Origin: Haloterrigena gelatinilytica
GTDB lineage: Archaea > Halobacteriota > Halobacteria > Halobacteriales > Natrialbaceae
Reading direction: 5' to 3'
Length of the DNA: 64,000 bases
Assembly (NCBI RefSeq): GCF_013342145.1
Contig: NZ_JABUQZ010000001.1
Span: 1,302,001 to 1,366,000 of the forward strand
Numbering within the stretch: position 1 is the stretch's first letter; the number at the start of each line of letters is the position of its first letter. The position numbers were made by a program, and so were the translations under genes. Below, one piece after another: positions 18,103 through 25,863 of the stretch. The notes beneath the pieces are model-generated. The model saw nothing but the letters and a program-made list of their open reading frames with translations, did no database searches and had not been told where the DNA came from.

Positions 18103-18300
18103 TCTCGTATCATAGTAGCTAGGCTGATATACAACAAGTTAAATATTTTTGCTATACGGATATCAATAGCCGAGAAGCGGCCGAAACGCTAATATACGCC
18201 CGTGATACCCAGATGTGGGAGACATCCATCTATGATAAGAATATGACTAAAAGTCTGAAAGCGTGTAGATATTCGAGCCGATACGGCGGGGTCGCGGACG
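18103..18300. promoter_or_regulatory. AT-rich promoter region of cheW-cheR
   Basis: A stretch with markedly lower GC than its surroundings separates the two minus-strand transcription units. TTAAATATTTT at 18139-18149 reads on the minus strand as a plausible archaeal TATA element for cheW-cheR. The part nearer 18300 may hold the terminator of the parA-cheW unit, but no clear stem was seen. Confidence 0.45.
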
Positions 18301-19452
18301 TTACTTGATCCGCTCGATGATGCTGTCGATATCCAGCCACGAGATCAGGCTCGTGTGATCGCCGTTGGGTTTCTTGATGACCGAGTCGACGAACTCGTGG
18401 CCGTTGTCGTCGGCGCCTCGAGACTCGTCGATCTGGTCCTCGTGATACGTCGCGGCCTGACGGACGTCGGTCACCCTGATGCCGAGTTTCTGCTTGTCGT
18501 CGCCGCGGTTGAGCACGACGATGTACTGCTCGTCCGAGGGTTCGCTCCGCTCGACGTTCAACAGGGCCGTCGGATCGACGACCGCCGTGATCTCGCCGCG
18601 GAGGTCCGTGACGCCGTCGATCGCTTCCGGACCGCGCGGGAACCGGGTGATCTCTTTCATCTCCACGATCGCGCTGATGCGATCGATCGCGATCGCGTAC
18701 CGGTCGTCGTTGAGCGAGAACTCGAGGACCTGAACGGTGCTCTCGTCGCTGCGGGCCGAGTGGTTCAACGCGGTGTCGTCGGCGAACATCCCGTCTTCGG
18801 CGTCGACCGCACCCCGGAGGACCGACCCGTCCCCGGACGCCGTGTCGGTCTCCAGCGCCGTCGCGTCCACGATCGGTTCCATTCCGTCGGCCGCGTCGAA
18901 CTGCTGGACGCGACCGGCCGCAGCTCCGTCGCCCGCGGCTGCCGATTCCGCGGCCGGAGTGAGAGAGTGGTTCGCGCGGGTCGCCGGATCGGCGCGGGCG
19001 GCCGGCCCGCCGGCGTACGCTTCTGGTTCGGCGCCCCGTCCCGGGGCGGACGCCGCGCGAGTACCCGTCCGTGCGGCCGGTTCGGCGGCCCGGTCTCGAG
19101 GCTGCGTCGCCTGTCCGGTCGACTCGGTCGCTCGCTCGGCCGAATCGCCTGAGTGCTCGGGGACGTCGCGGGAAGCCGGTTCGGAGACGTCACCGGAACC
19201 GGACTCGGCGGCGGCCGTTTCGACGCCGTCGTCGGACCGATCGGCGCTGGCGGCGGCGTCGGTCGCGGTCGGTTCGGGGTCGCTCGAGTCGGGGTCGTTC
19301 GTCCCGGAATCGTCCGTCTCGGGCGCGGCGTCCGCGTCGGCGGCGTCGTCCGCCGCCGATTCGTCTTCGTCGCCGTTGTTCGCGTTCGCAGTCGCCTGCG
19401 ATCGGGATCGGTTCCGGATCCGTTTGATTCGTTCTGCTCGTTCGTCAGTCAT
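18301..19452 (-). CDS. CheW-domain protein with a long disordered N-terminal arm
   Basis: A 383-residue protein. Only the last 145 residues or so form a CheW domain (VQVLEFSLNDDRYAIAIDRIS, then GPEAIDGVTDLRGEITAVVD). The first 235 are low-complexity Asp/Ala/Ser/Thr/Pro/Arg sequence with a short basic start (ERIKRIRNRSRS), and are almost certainly disordered. The start codon overlaps the parA stop by 4 nt (ATGA). This architecture resembles bacterial ParP, a CheW-like protein that links a ParA-type ATPase (ParC) to chemosensory arrays. The functional analogy is inference. It could also simply be a second CheW with a tether. Confidence 0.85.
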   Translation of the reverse strand: MTDERAERIKRIRNRSRSQATANANNGDEDESAADDAADADAAPETDDSGTNDPDSSDPEPTATDAAASADRSDDGVETAAAESGSGDVSEPASRDVPEHSGDSAERATESTGQATQPRDRAAEPAARTGTRAASAPGRGAEPEAYAGGPAARADPATRANHSLTPAAESAAAGDGAAAGRVQQFDAADGMEPIVDATALETDTASGDGSVLRGAVDAEDGMFADDTALNHSARSDESTVQVLEFSLNDDRYAIAIDRISAIVEMKEITRFPRGPEAIDGVTDLRGEITAVVDPTALLNVERSEPSDEQYIVVLNRGDDKQKLGIRVTDVRQAATYHEDQIDESRGADDNGHEFVDSVIKKPNGDHTSLISWLDIDSIIERIK

Positions 19453-20237
19453 ACTGTCATCTCCGTGGTGGAAAACTCCTCGTCGAGCGACGCCGCGACC
19501 GCTCGGAACCGCTCGCACATGTCGATCTCCTCGTCGGCCGCGAAGATCGACCGGCCGCTCGAGAACGCCCGCTGGAGGGCGACGCGTTTCCGGACCTCGA
19601 ACGTGGGGACGTCGGGGACGGCCTCCTCGAACCACTCGAGCATCTCGGTCGCCTCGCCGGTGTTTTCGATCCGGTTGACGACCAGCGATTTGGCGTCGAT
19701 CTGCACGTCGTGTTCCATCTCGAACGCCCGCGTGTAGTCGAACAGCAACTCGAGGGAGCGCTTGCTCGTCGATTCGGCCAGCGCCGGAATGACGAGGTTG
19801 GGCGCGGCGTACAGCGCGTTATCGGTGAGCATCCCGAGGTGGGGCGGGCAGTCGACGATCACGTAGTCGTAGCCGTAATCCGCGGCGTCGAGCAGCTTTG
19901 CGAGTCGCCGTTCGCCGTCGTCCAGTTGCAACAGCGACGCTTCGGCGGCCGTCATGTCGATGTTGCTCGGGAGCACGTCCATCTCGTCGTGGTGCCAGAC
20001 GAGCTCGTCGAACGAGACCGACGAGTCGTCGACGAGCGCGTCGAACAACGTCGGCGGAGCCGCGTCGTACGCGTCGGTGAGGCCGAGCCCCTCGGTACCG
20101 TTGCCTTGGGGATCGAGATCGACGAAGAGGACGTTCCTGTTTCGCTGACTGAGCGCGCCGGCGAGAGTGATCGCCACTGTCGTCTTTCCGACGCCCCCTT
20201 TCTGATTGGTTACACAGAGCCGCGCGAGTCGCGCCAT
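19449..20237 (-). CDS. parA: ParA/MinD-family ATPase of the chemotaxis locus
   Basis: A 262-residue protein from ATG 20237 (MARLARLCVTNQKGG). The deviant Walker A is KGGVGKTT at residues 13-20. The switch I motif is VDLDPQGN and Walker B is VIVDCPP. No partner ParB-type gene is present; instead the stop overlaps the start of the CheW-domain gene at 18301-19452. ParA proteins position cargo on membranes or nucleoids. Given its neighbour the likely cargo is the chemosensory array. A TATA-like box near 20259-20270 would make the transcript nearly leaderless. Confidence 0.9.
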   Translation of the reverse strand: MARLARLCVTNQKGGVGKTTVAITLAGALSQRNRNVLFVDLDPQGNGTEGLGLTDAYDAAPPTLFDALVDDSSVSFDELVWHHDEMDVLPSNIDMTAAEASLLQLDDGERRLAKLLDAADYGYDYVIVDCPPHLGMLTDNALYAAPNLVIPALAESTSKRSLELLFDYTRAFEMEHDVQIDAKSLVVNRIENTGEATEMLEWFEEAVPDVPTFEVRKRVALQRAFSSGRSIFAADEEIDMCERFRAVAASLDEEFSTTEMTV

Positions 20238-20339
20238 TCGGTCAACGGTTCTGCCGCATACTACATAACTCCGATGGCTGTTGAAAGGCCGATAACTGGA
20301 CAAACGCGTTCTAAGTAATCGAATATGGGGACGATATCA

Positions 20340-20366
20340 ACTCAAACCTCGTATCGAGATTTGAGT
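20340..20366. promoter_or_regulatory. 27-nt palindrome between parA and cheY
   Basis: A nearly perfect inverted repeat lies in the divergent parA/cheY region. The outer arms are ACTCAAA (20340-20346) and TTTGAGT (20360-20366), and the inner arms are CTCG (20348-20351) and CGAG (20355-20358). The centre is TAT, with a single mismatched pair between the arms. It sits about 40 bp upstream of the cheY TATA-like element and about 70 bp upstream of that of parA. Size and position fit an operator for a dimeric regulator acting on both units. Confidence 0.6.
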
Positions 20367-20406
20367 CCAAACCTATATGGTAAGAAATCATATTAGTTAG
20401 CCGTAT

Positions 20407-20415
20407 TCTTTATAC
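20407..20415 (+). promoter_or_regulatory. TATA-like element of cheY
   Basis: TCTTTATAC lies 25-33 nt upstream of the cheY start codon at 20440, the spacing expected for an archaeal TATA box with transcription beginning at or just before the ATG. The cheY-cheD transcript is therefore probably leaderless or nearly so. Confidence 0.5.
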
Positions 20416-20439
20416 GGGTGTCGTTAGAAGGCCACCACT

Positions 20440-20799
20440 ATGACAGTGAAGGTACTGATCGTCGATAACTCCGAAGTGATGCGGGAAGTGTTGGAAGAAG
20501 CGATCAAGGAGGAGTTTTCCGTCGTCGCGGAGGCCGAAAACGGAGCGGAAGCGATCGAAGCGGTCGAGACCTACGACGTCGACGTCATCATGATGGACAT
20601 GGTGATGCCGGGCATCGACGGCGTCGAGGCGACGGCCACGATCAAGGAGAAAGCTCCCGATATCAAGGTCATCTTCTGTACGAGCGTGACCCAACAGGAG
20701 CGGATGAAGCCGGCGATCGAGGCCGGAGCCGACGGCTACATCATGAAGCCGTTCGAGAACAGCACGATCCGAGAAGCGATTCACGATGTCGTCTCCTGA
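20440..20799 (+). CDS. cheY: chemotaxis response regulator CheY
   Basis: A 119-residue single receiver domain. The phosphoacceptor is D53 in DVIMMDMVMPG. The conserved Thr lies in FCTSVT and the Lys in MKPF. The N-terminal acidic pair reads D9-N10 (LIVDNS), where nearly all CheY proteins have two acidic residues. CheY carries the phosphoryl signal from CheA to the motor, in archaea through adaptor proteins. It is the first gene of the plus-strand unit and overlaps cheB by one base (TGATG). Confidence 0.93.
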   Translation: MTVKVLIVDNSEVMREVLEEAIKEEFSVVAEAENGAEAIEAVETYDVDVIMMDMVMPGIDGVEATATIKEKAPDIKVIFCTSVTQQERMKPAIEAGADGYIMKPFENSTIREAIHDVVS

Positions 20800-21845
20800 T
20801 GGTTCGCGCCGTTATCGCGGACGATTCCGGCGTCATGCGCGAGATTCTCTCCGAGATTCTCACGGCGGCCGGAATCGAGGTCGTCGAGGCGGTCGAGGAC
20901 GGAACGAGCGCCGTCCGCGCGATCTTAGAGCGGGATCCCGACGTCGCGACGATCGACATCAGCATGCCGGACAAGAACGGCCTGGAAGTGATCGAAGAGG
21001 TCATGGCCGAGCGACCGACGCCGATGCTGGTGATCAGCGCTCGAGCGAACGACGGGGCGTCGGAGACGTTCGAGGCCCTCGACCGGGGAGCCGTCGACTT
21101 CATCGCGAAGCCGAGCGGGCAGCTCTCGGTCGACATCTGGTCCCAGCGTGACGAGATCGTCGAGAAGGTTCGGGCCGCGGCCGCGGTCGATCCGACGACG
21201 CTTACCCAGGACGCCGGCGCGGAGCCGGTTCAGTCGACGGTTCCGGCCGATCGGGTCCCGGACGGATCGACGGTCGTCATCGGGTCGTCGACCGGCGGTC
21301 CGCAGGTCCTCGAACGGGTGCTCGCAGAACTGCCGCGAGAAGCGAAGTTACGGGTTCTCATCGTACAACACATGACAGACCACTACACCGGACGTTTTGC
21401 AATGCGTCTGAACGAGCGAACAGCATACGAGTGTCGAGAAGCATCGGACGGCGACACGGTCGGGGCGGGCGACGCGGTCGTCGCAAAGGGCGGTCGCCAC
21501 CTCGAGGTGACGGCCGATCGCGACGGCGAGCTCGCGGTCGCCCACGACGACGGGCCCAAGATCCACAACGTCAAACCCGCGATCGACGTCACGATGCAGT
21601 CGGCCGCCGAGGCGGTCTCCGGCCCCCTCGTGGGGGCGGTGTTCACCGGCATGGGCGCCGACGGCGCGGCCGGACTCTCCGCGATCAAGGCCGCCGGCGG
21701 GAAGACCATCGCGCAGGACGAGGAGACCTCCAGAGTCTTCGGCATGCCCGGCCGCGCGGTCGAAACCGGCGACGTCGACATGGTGTTGCCGGAGGAACGG
21801 CTCGCCGAAGGAATCGTTAACGCGCTCGACGGGTGGTCCGGGTGA
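20799..21845 (+). CDS. cheB: chemotaxis methylesterase/response regulator CheB
   Basis: A 348-residue protein with an N-terminal receiver (D8, D9, phosphoacceptor D53 in TIDISMPDKNG). A linker leads to a C-terminal methylesterase with the catalytic loop IGSSTGGPQVL, IVQHM and GMGADGAAGL. It removes methyl groups from, and deamidates, receptors when phosphorylated by CheA. Its start shares one base with the cheY stop, and its stop overlaps the cheA GTG start by 3 nt, so the three genes are likely translationally coupled. Confidence 0.95.
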   Translation: MVRAVIADDSGVMREILSEILTAAGIEVVEAVEDGTSAVRAILERDPDVATIDISMPDKNGLEVIEEVMAERPTPMLVISARANDGASETFEALDRGAVDFIAKPSGQLSVDIWSQRDEIVEKVRAAAAVDPTTLTQDAGAEPVQSTVPADRVPDGSTVVIGSSTGGPQVLERVLAELPREAKLRVLIVQHMTDHYTGRFAMRLNERTAYECREASDGDTVGAGDAVVAKGGRHLEVTADRDGELAVAHDDGPKIHNVKPAIDVTMQSAAEAVSGPLVGAVFTGMGADGAAGLSAIKAAGGKTIAQDEETSRVFGMPGRAVETGDVDMVLPEERLAEGIVNALDGWSG

Positions 21846-23833
21846 GCGACGCCATCACCACCTTCGTCCACGAGAGCGAGGAAGACATCCGGAAGCTGAA
21901 CAACGCCCTGCTCGACCTCGAGAACGATCCCGACGGCAACGAGGCGATCGAGACCGTCTTCCGGGTCGCCCACAACCTCAAGGGGAACTTCGGCATCATG
22001 GGCTTCGCCACGGCCAGCGAGCTCTCACACGCCGTCGAAGACCTCCTCGATCAGATCCGGGACGGCCGGCTCGAGGTGACCTCCGAGCGGATGGATCTCG
22101 TCTTCGAAGCGGTCGACCAGATCGAGCTGATGGTCGACGAGATCGCCGAGAACGGCGAGCCGACGACCGATCCCGCGGAGACGATCGAATCGATTCGCGC
22201 TTCGATCGACGGCGAGAGCGCTCGGGCGGCGACCGGACAGTCCGCTGAAAACGCCGCCAACGCGGGCGGCGACGACCGATCTCGCTACCGCGCGACCGTC
22301 GACGTGGGCGAGACCGACGCCAAACGCGTCGACGCGATGTTCGTCCTCGACGCGACGGGCGACGCCGACGCGTTCGAGCTGGTCCGCACCGTTCCCGATC
22401 GGGACGCGATCGAGGACGGCGAGTTCGACGGCACGTTCGACGTCGAACTGGCGGTCGACGACGACGCAGCCGGCGACGAGATCGCGTCGTTCTACGAGGA
22501 GAGTCGCTACGTCGAATCGGTGTCCGTCGATTCGGTCGCCGACGCGACCGAGACGGAGACGGCCGACGAGACGCCCGCGCAGACGGACGATAGCGGAGTC
22601 GAGACCGCTCCCGACGCGTCAAGCGAGGACGGCGACGACGACTCCGACGAATCGAACTCCGAGGGGGCATCGATCGCCTCGCGACGCAACAAGGAAGTCG
22701 AATCGATCCGCGTCGACGTCGAACAGGTCGACCGCCTCTACAACCAGGTCGAGGAGATGGTCACGAGTCGGATCAAGCTCCGCAAGATCATCAAGGGGAG
22801 CGGACTCGTCTCCGCCGAGGAGGAACTCGAGGAACACGGTAAGATCACCTCGAGCCTGCAGGATACGGTCCTCGAGATCCGCCTCGTTCCCCTAGAGAAG
22901 ATCGTCGGCAACTTCCCGCGGGTCGTCCGCGACCTCGCGCGCGATCAGGGCAAGGAGATCGACTTCGAGATGGAGGGCGTCGACAACGAGATGGACCGGT
23001 CGATCCTCAACGAACTGAGCGACCCGCTGATGCACATCATTCGGAACGCGGTCGACCACGGGATCGAGCCGCCGGCGGTCCGCGAGGAGAAGGGCAAGCC
23101 CCGCGAGGGGACGATCCGCCTCACCGGTGAGCGCGAACGCGACCGCGTGTCGATCACCGTCGAGGACGACGGCGCCGGCCTCGACGTCGAGCGGATCAAG
23201 GAGAAGGCCGTCGAGAAGGGAATCATGACCCAGGAGGAGATCGACGTCCTCGACGAGTCCGAAGTCTACGACCTGATCTTCCACCCGGGGTTCTCGACGC
23301 GCGACGAGGTGACCGAAGTCAGCGGTCGCGGCGTCGGGATGGACGTCGTCAACGAGGTCGTTCGCGGCGTCGACGGGACGATCAACGTCGAGAGCGAGCC
23401 CGACGAGGGCACGAGCGTCACGCTCACGCTCCCCGTTAGCGTGGCGATCGTCCGAGTGCTCTTCGTGACGATCGGGGACGAAACGTACGGCATTCCGATC
23501 AAGAACATCGACGAGATCTCCGAACTCGAGGACCTCGCCATCGAGACGATCGAGGGCCAGGAGATCATCACGCACGACGACCGCGTGTACCCCCTCATCG
23601 CGCTCGACGACACCCTCGACGTCGGCGACGCCGAGCGCTCCGACGACGACATGGTGATCCGGATCAAGACGGACGTCCGTCAGGTCTGCATCCGCTGTTC
23701 GGACGTCGTCGGACAGGAGGAGGTCGTCATCAAACCGTTCGAGGGGATCCTGAGCGGCGCGCCCGGCATCAGCGGGGCGTCCGTCCTCGGCGAGGGCGAG
23801 GTCGTGATGATCCTCGACGTGGAGACACTGTAA
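21842..23833 (+). CDS. cheA: chemotaxis histidine kinase CheA
   Basis: A 663-residue kinase starting at GTG 21842, which overlaps the cheB stop. P1 Hpt domain: H44 in VAHNLKGNFGIMGF is the phosphorylated histidine. A P2-like domain (about 140-230) and an acidic linker follow, then P3 dimerisation, and P4 ATPase with HIIRNAVDHGIEPP (N box), VEDDGAGLD (G1) and SGRGVGMDVV (G2). P5 is the CheW-like regulatory domain at the C-terminus. An in-frame GTG at 21833 is the only nearby alternative start. Confidence 0.95.
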   Translation: MSDAITTFVHESEEDIRKLNNALLDLENDPDGNEAIETVFRVAHNLKGNFGIMGFATASELSHAVEDLLDQIRDGRLEVTSERMDLVFEAVDQIELMVDEIAENGEPTTDPAETIESIRASIDGESARAATGQSAENAANAGGDDRSRYRATVDVGETDAKRVDAMFVLDATGDADAFELVRTVPDRDAIEDGEFDGTFDVELAVDDDAAGDEIASFYEESRYVESVSVDSVADATETETADETPAQTDDSGVETAPDASSEDGDDDSDESNSEGASIASRRNKEVESIRVDVEQVDRLYNQVEEMVTSRIKLRKIIKGSGLVSAEEELEEHGKITSSLQDTVLEIRLVPLEKIVGNFPRVVRDLARDQGKEIDFEMEGVDNEMDRSILNELSDPLMHIIRNAVDHGIEPPAVREEKGKPREGTIRLTGERERDRVSITVEDDGAGLDVERIKEKAVEKGIMTQEEIDVLDESEVYDLIFHPGFSTRDEVTEVSGRGVGMDVVNEVVRGVDGTINVESEPDEGTSVTLTLPVSVAIVRVLFVTIGDETYGIPIKNIDEISELEDLAIETIEGQEIITHDDRVYPLIALDDTLDVGDAERSDDDMVIRIKTDVRQVCIRCSDVVGQEEVVIKPFEGILSGAPGISGASVLGEGEVVMILDVETL

Positions 23834-23835
23834 CC

Positions 23836-24945
23836 ATGAGTATGAAACTCGACTTACGAAAGCTAGAAGAATTCGACCAGATGGCCATCGACGGCGCCGA
23901 CGGGGCGAGCGACCGCCTCTCCGGACTCACCGGGGTCGACACCTCGGTCGACTGCAGTCGCTTACACGTCGTCGCCGCGACGGCGGTGATCGACGAGTTC
24001 GAGCGCGACGACGTGCTCGCCATCTCCATCTCCCTCGAGGGCTATCTCGAGGGGGAGGTCGTCACCGTCCTCGACAGCGCCAGCGCCCGCGAACTCGCCG
24101 AGGCGTTCATGCCGATGCTTCCCTCGGACGACGGCTACACGTCGAAACACGAGTCGGCCGTCGAGGAGATCTGTAACGTGATGGTCAGCGGCTACGTCGA
24201 CGGCTGGGCGAACGTCCAGGGCGAGTCGATCGTCATGTCGCCGCCGTCGGTCGTCTCGAGCGCGTTCGACGCCGAGGAGGGCGTTCGATCCGAACTCCTC
24301 GAGGAGACCGAGCACGTGCTCTCCCAGCGCAGTTCGATCGTGACGCCCGACGACGAGATCGAGTTCCAGATGTTCCTCTTCCTCGACGAGGCGACGTCCC
24401 GAACCCAGTTCGGCGCGGACCCCGACGCCAGCGCGATCGATTACGAACTCCTCGAGGTGCTGACGGCGCTGGACGGGATGGAACCGCGGTCGATCGGCGA
24501 TCACCTCCTCGAGACGACCGAGTTCGACGCCGACGTCGCGATCGACACGCTGGATATCGTTCCGGCCGAGCGACTGTCGGAGACGGTTTCCGACGAGGAG
24601 AGCCTCGGCGCGGTGGTCGAACTCGTCGATCCGCCGATCGGCTCCGCGATCACCTTCTTCGACGACCGCGACGGATCGACCGACGAGGTCGGCGCCGCGG
24701 TGACGACGAGCCTCGTCGACGAGATCGCCGACCGGCTCGAGGTAGCGGTTCGGGCCGGCGAGCCGACGATCGTCGACGACATGCGGTCGTCGATCGTCAA
24801 CGACGTGGTCGCGAACCTCGGGCCGGGCGAACGGTTCGTCCTCAGCCTCGAGGGGCTGCTCGAATCGACGGCGGGCGATCTCAGCTGCGACGTCTACCTG
24901 CTGCTCAGCCCGAAGGAAATCGCGGACTACTGGGCCCAGCGATGA
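23836..24945 (+). CDS. cheC: CheC-type CheY-P phosphatase
   Basis: A 369-residue protein, almost twice the usual CheC length. The first half has the CheC active-site pattern S-x3-E-x2-N followed about 22 residues later by P (ESAVEEICN ... SPP). The second half has a similar fold pattern but only a degenerate motif (VDDMRSSIVND), so it is probably catalytically weak or regulatory. CheC dephosphorylates CheY-P and binds CheD. It starts 2 bp after cheA; ATG 23842 is an alternative start. Confidence 0.85.
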   Translation: MSMKLDLRKLEEFDQMAIDGADGASDRLSGLTGVDTSVDCSRLHVVAATAVIDEFERDDVLAISISLEGYLEGEVVTVLDSASARELAEAFMPMLPSDDGYTSKHESAVEEICNVMVSGYVDGWANVQGESIVMSPPSVVSSAFDAEEGVRSELLEETEHVLSQRSSIVTPDDEIEFQMFLFLDEATSRTQFGADPDASAIDYELLEVLTALDGMEPRSIGDHLLETTEFDADVAIDTLDIVPAERLSETVSDEESLGAVVELVDPPIGSAITFFDDRDGSTDEVGAAVTTSLVDEIADRLEVAVRAGEPTIVDDMRSSIVNDVVANLGPGERFVLSLEGLLESTAGDLSCDVYLLLSPKEIADYWAQR

Positions 24946-25727
24946 GCGACGACGCGAACGACGCGGGCGGCGAGGACGGCGGGATCACAATCTACGGCGC
25001 CGACGACGGGGCCGACGACGAGGGCGACGACACCGACGACCTCGGGATCAGCGTCTACACGCCGGCGACCGACGGCGACGAGGACGACGGCGATGACGAC
25101 GACGAGGTCGAGGTCCCGGTCTACGGCGAGTCGGCGGACGACTCGAGCGCGGACGGGGACGGCGACGCCGATGGCGACGACGGCGACGGTGATGACGACG
25201 ACTTCGAAATTCCGGTCTTCGGCGAGTCCGACGACCCGGAGCCGACGGCCGACCCCATCTCTGTCGGCGTCGCGGAGTACGCGATCACCGACGAGGGGCG
25301 ACCGCTGCGGACGAGCGGGCTCGGCTCCTGTCTCGGTCTCGTCGTCCACGACGACGTTCGGGGCGTCAGCGGCCTCTTACACTTCATGCTCCCGCGGGCC
25401 GCGGAATCGAACGGGCAGAACCACAGCGACGCGAAGTTCGCCGACACGGGGATCGCCGCGATGCTCTCGGCGTTCGTCGCGACCGGCGGCGACCTCTCGT
25501 CGGCCTCGGCCAAGCTCGCCGGCGGCGCGACGATGGTCGACTTCGATCGGGTCGACACCCCGATCGGCAGCCGAAACGTTGAGGCGGCCCGGCGCGAACT
25601 GTCCGACAACGGCGTCGAGATCGTCGCCGAGGATACCGGCGGCGACGCGGGACGATCGCTGCGGTACGATCCGCAGACCGACGAACTCCGCGTGACCGGC
25701 GCGAACGGCACCGAGCGAACACTGTGA
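24942..25727 (+). CDS. cheD: CheD receptor deamidase with repetitive acidic N-terminal arm
   Basis: A 261-residue protein. Residues about 105-250 are CheD, with the catalytic triad visible as T124, C130 and H147 (RTSGLGSC ... LLHFMLP), at the same spacing as in Thermotoga CheD. The first 100 residues are extremely acidic and carry four short beta-like motifs: ITIYG (15-19), ISVYT (36-40), VPVYGES (58-64) and IPVFGES (90-96). CheD deamidates receptor glutamines and binds CheC. The start overlaps the cheC stop by 4 nt. Confidence 0.92.
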   Translation: MSDDANDAGGEDGGITIYGADDGADDEGDDTDDLGISVYTPATDGDEDDGDDDDEVEVPVYGESADDSSADGDGDADGDDGDGDDDDFEIPVFGESDDPEPTADPISVGVAEYAITDEGRPLRTSGLGSCLGLVVHDDVRGVSGLLHFMLPRAAESNGQNHSDAKFADTGIAAMLSAFVATGGDLSSASAKLAGGATMVDFDRVDTPIGSRNVEAARRELSDNGVEIVAEDTGGDAGRSLRYDPQTDELRVTGANGTERTL

Positions 25728-25863
25728 CGCCACCCGACCCGATCACCGCGGACCGCCGGCCGGCGTCCCGTCGGCACCTCCGTCCGCGGCCTCGAGGGCC
25801 GACTCGCAGTTCGACGCGGGGCGTCTCTCGAACCGGACGGCAGACGAACGACACCTAGCATCG

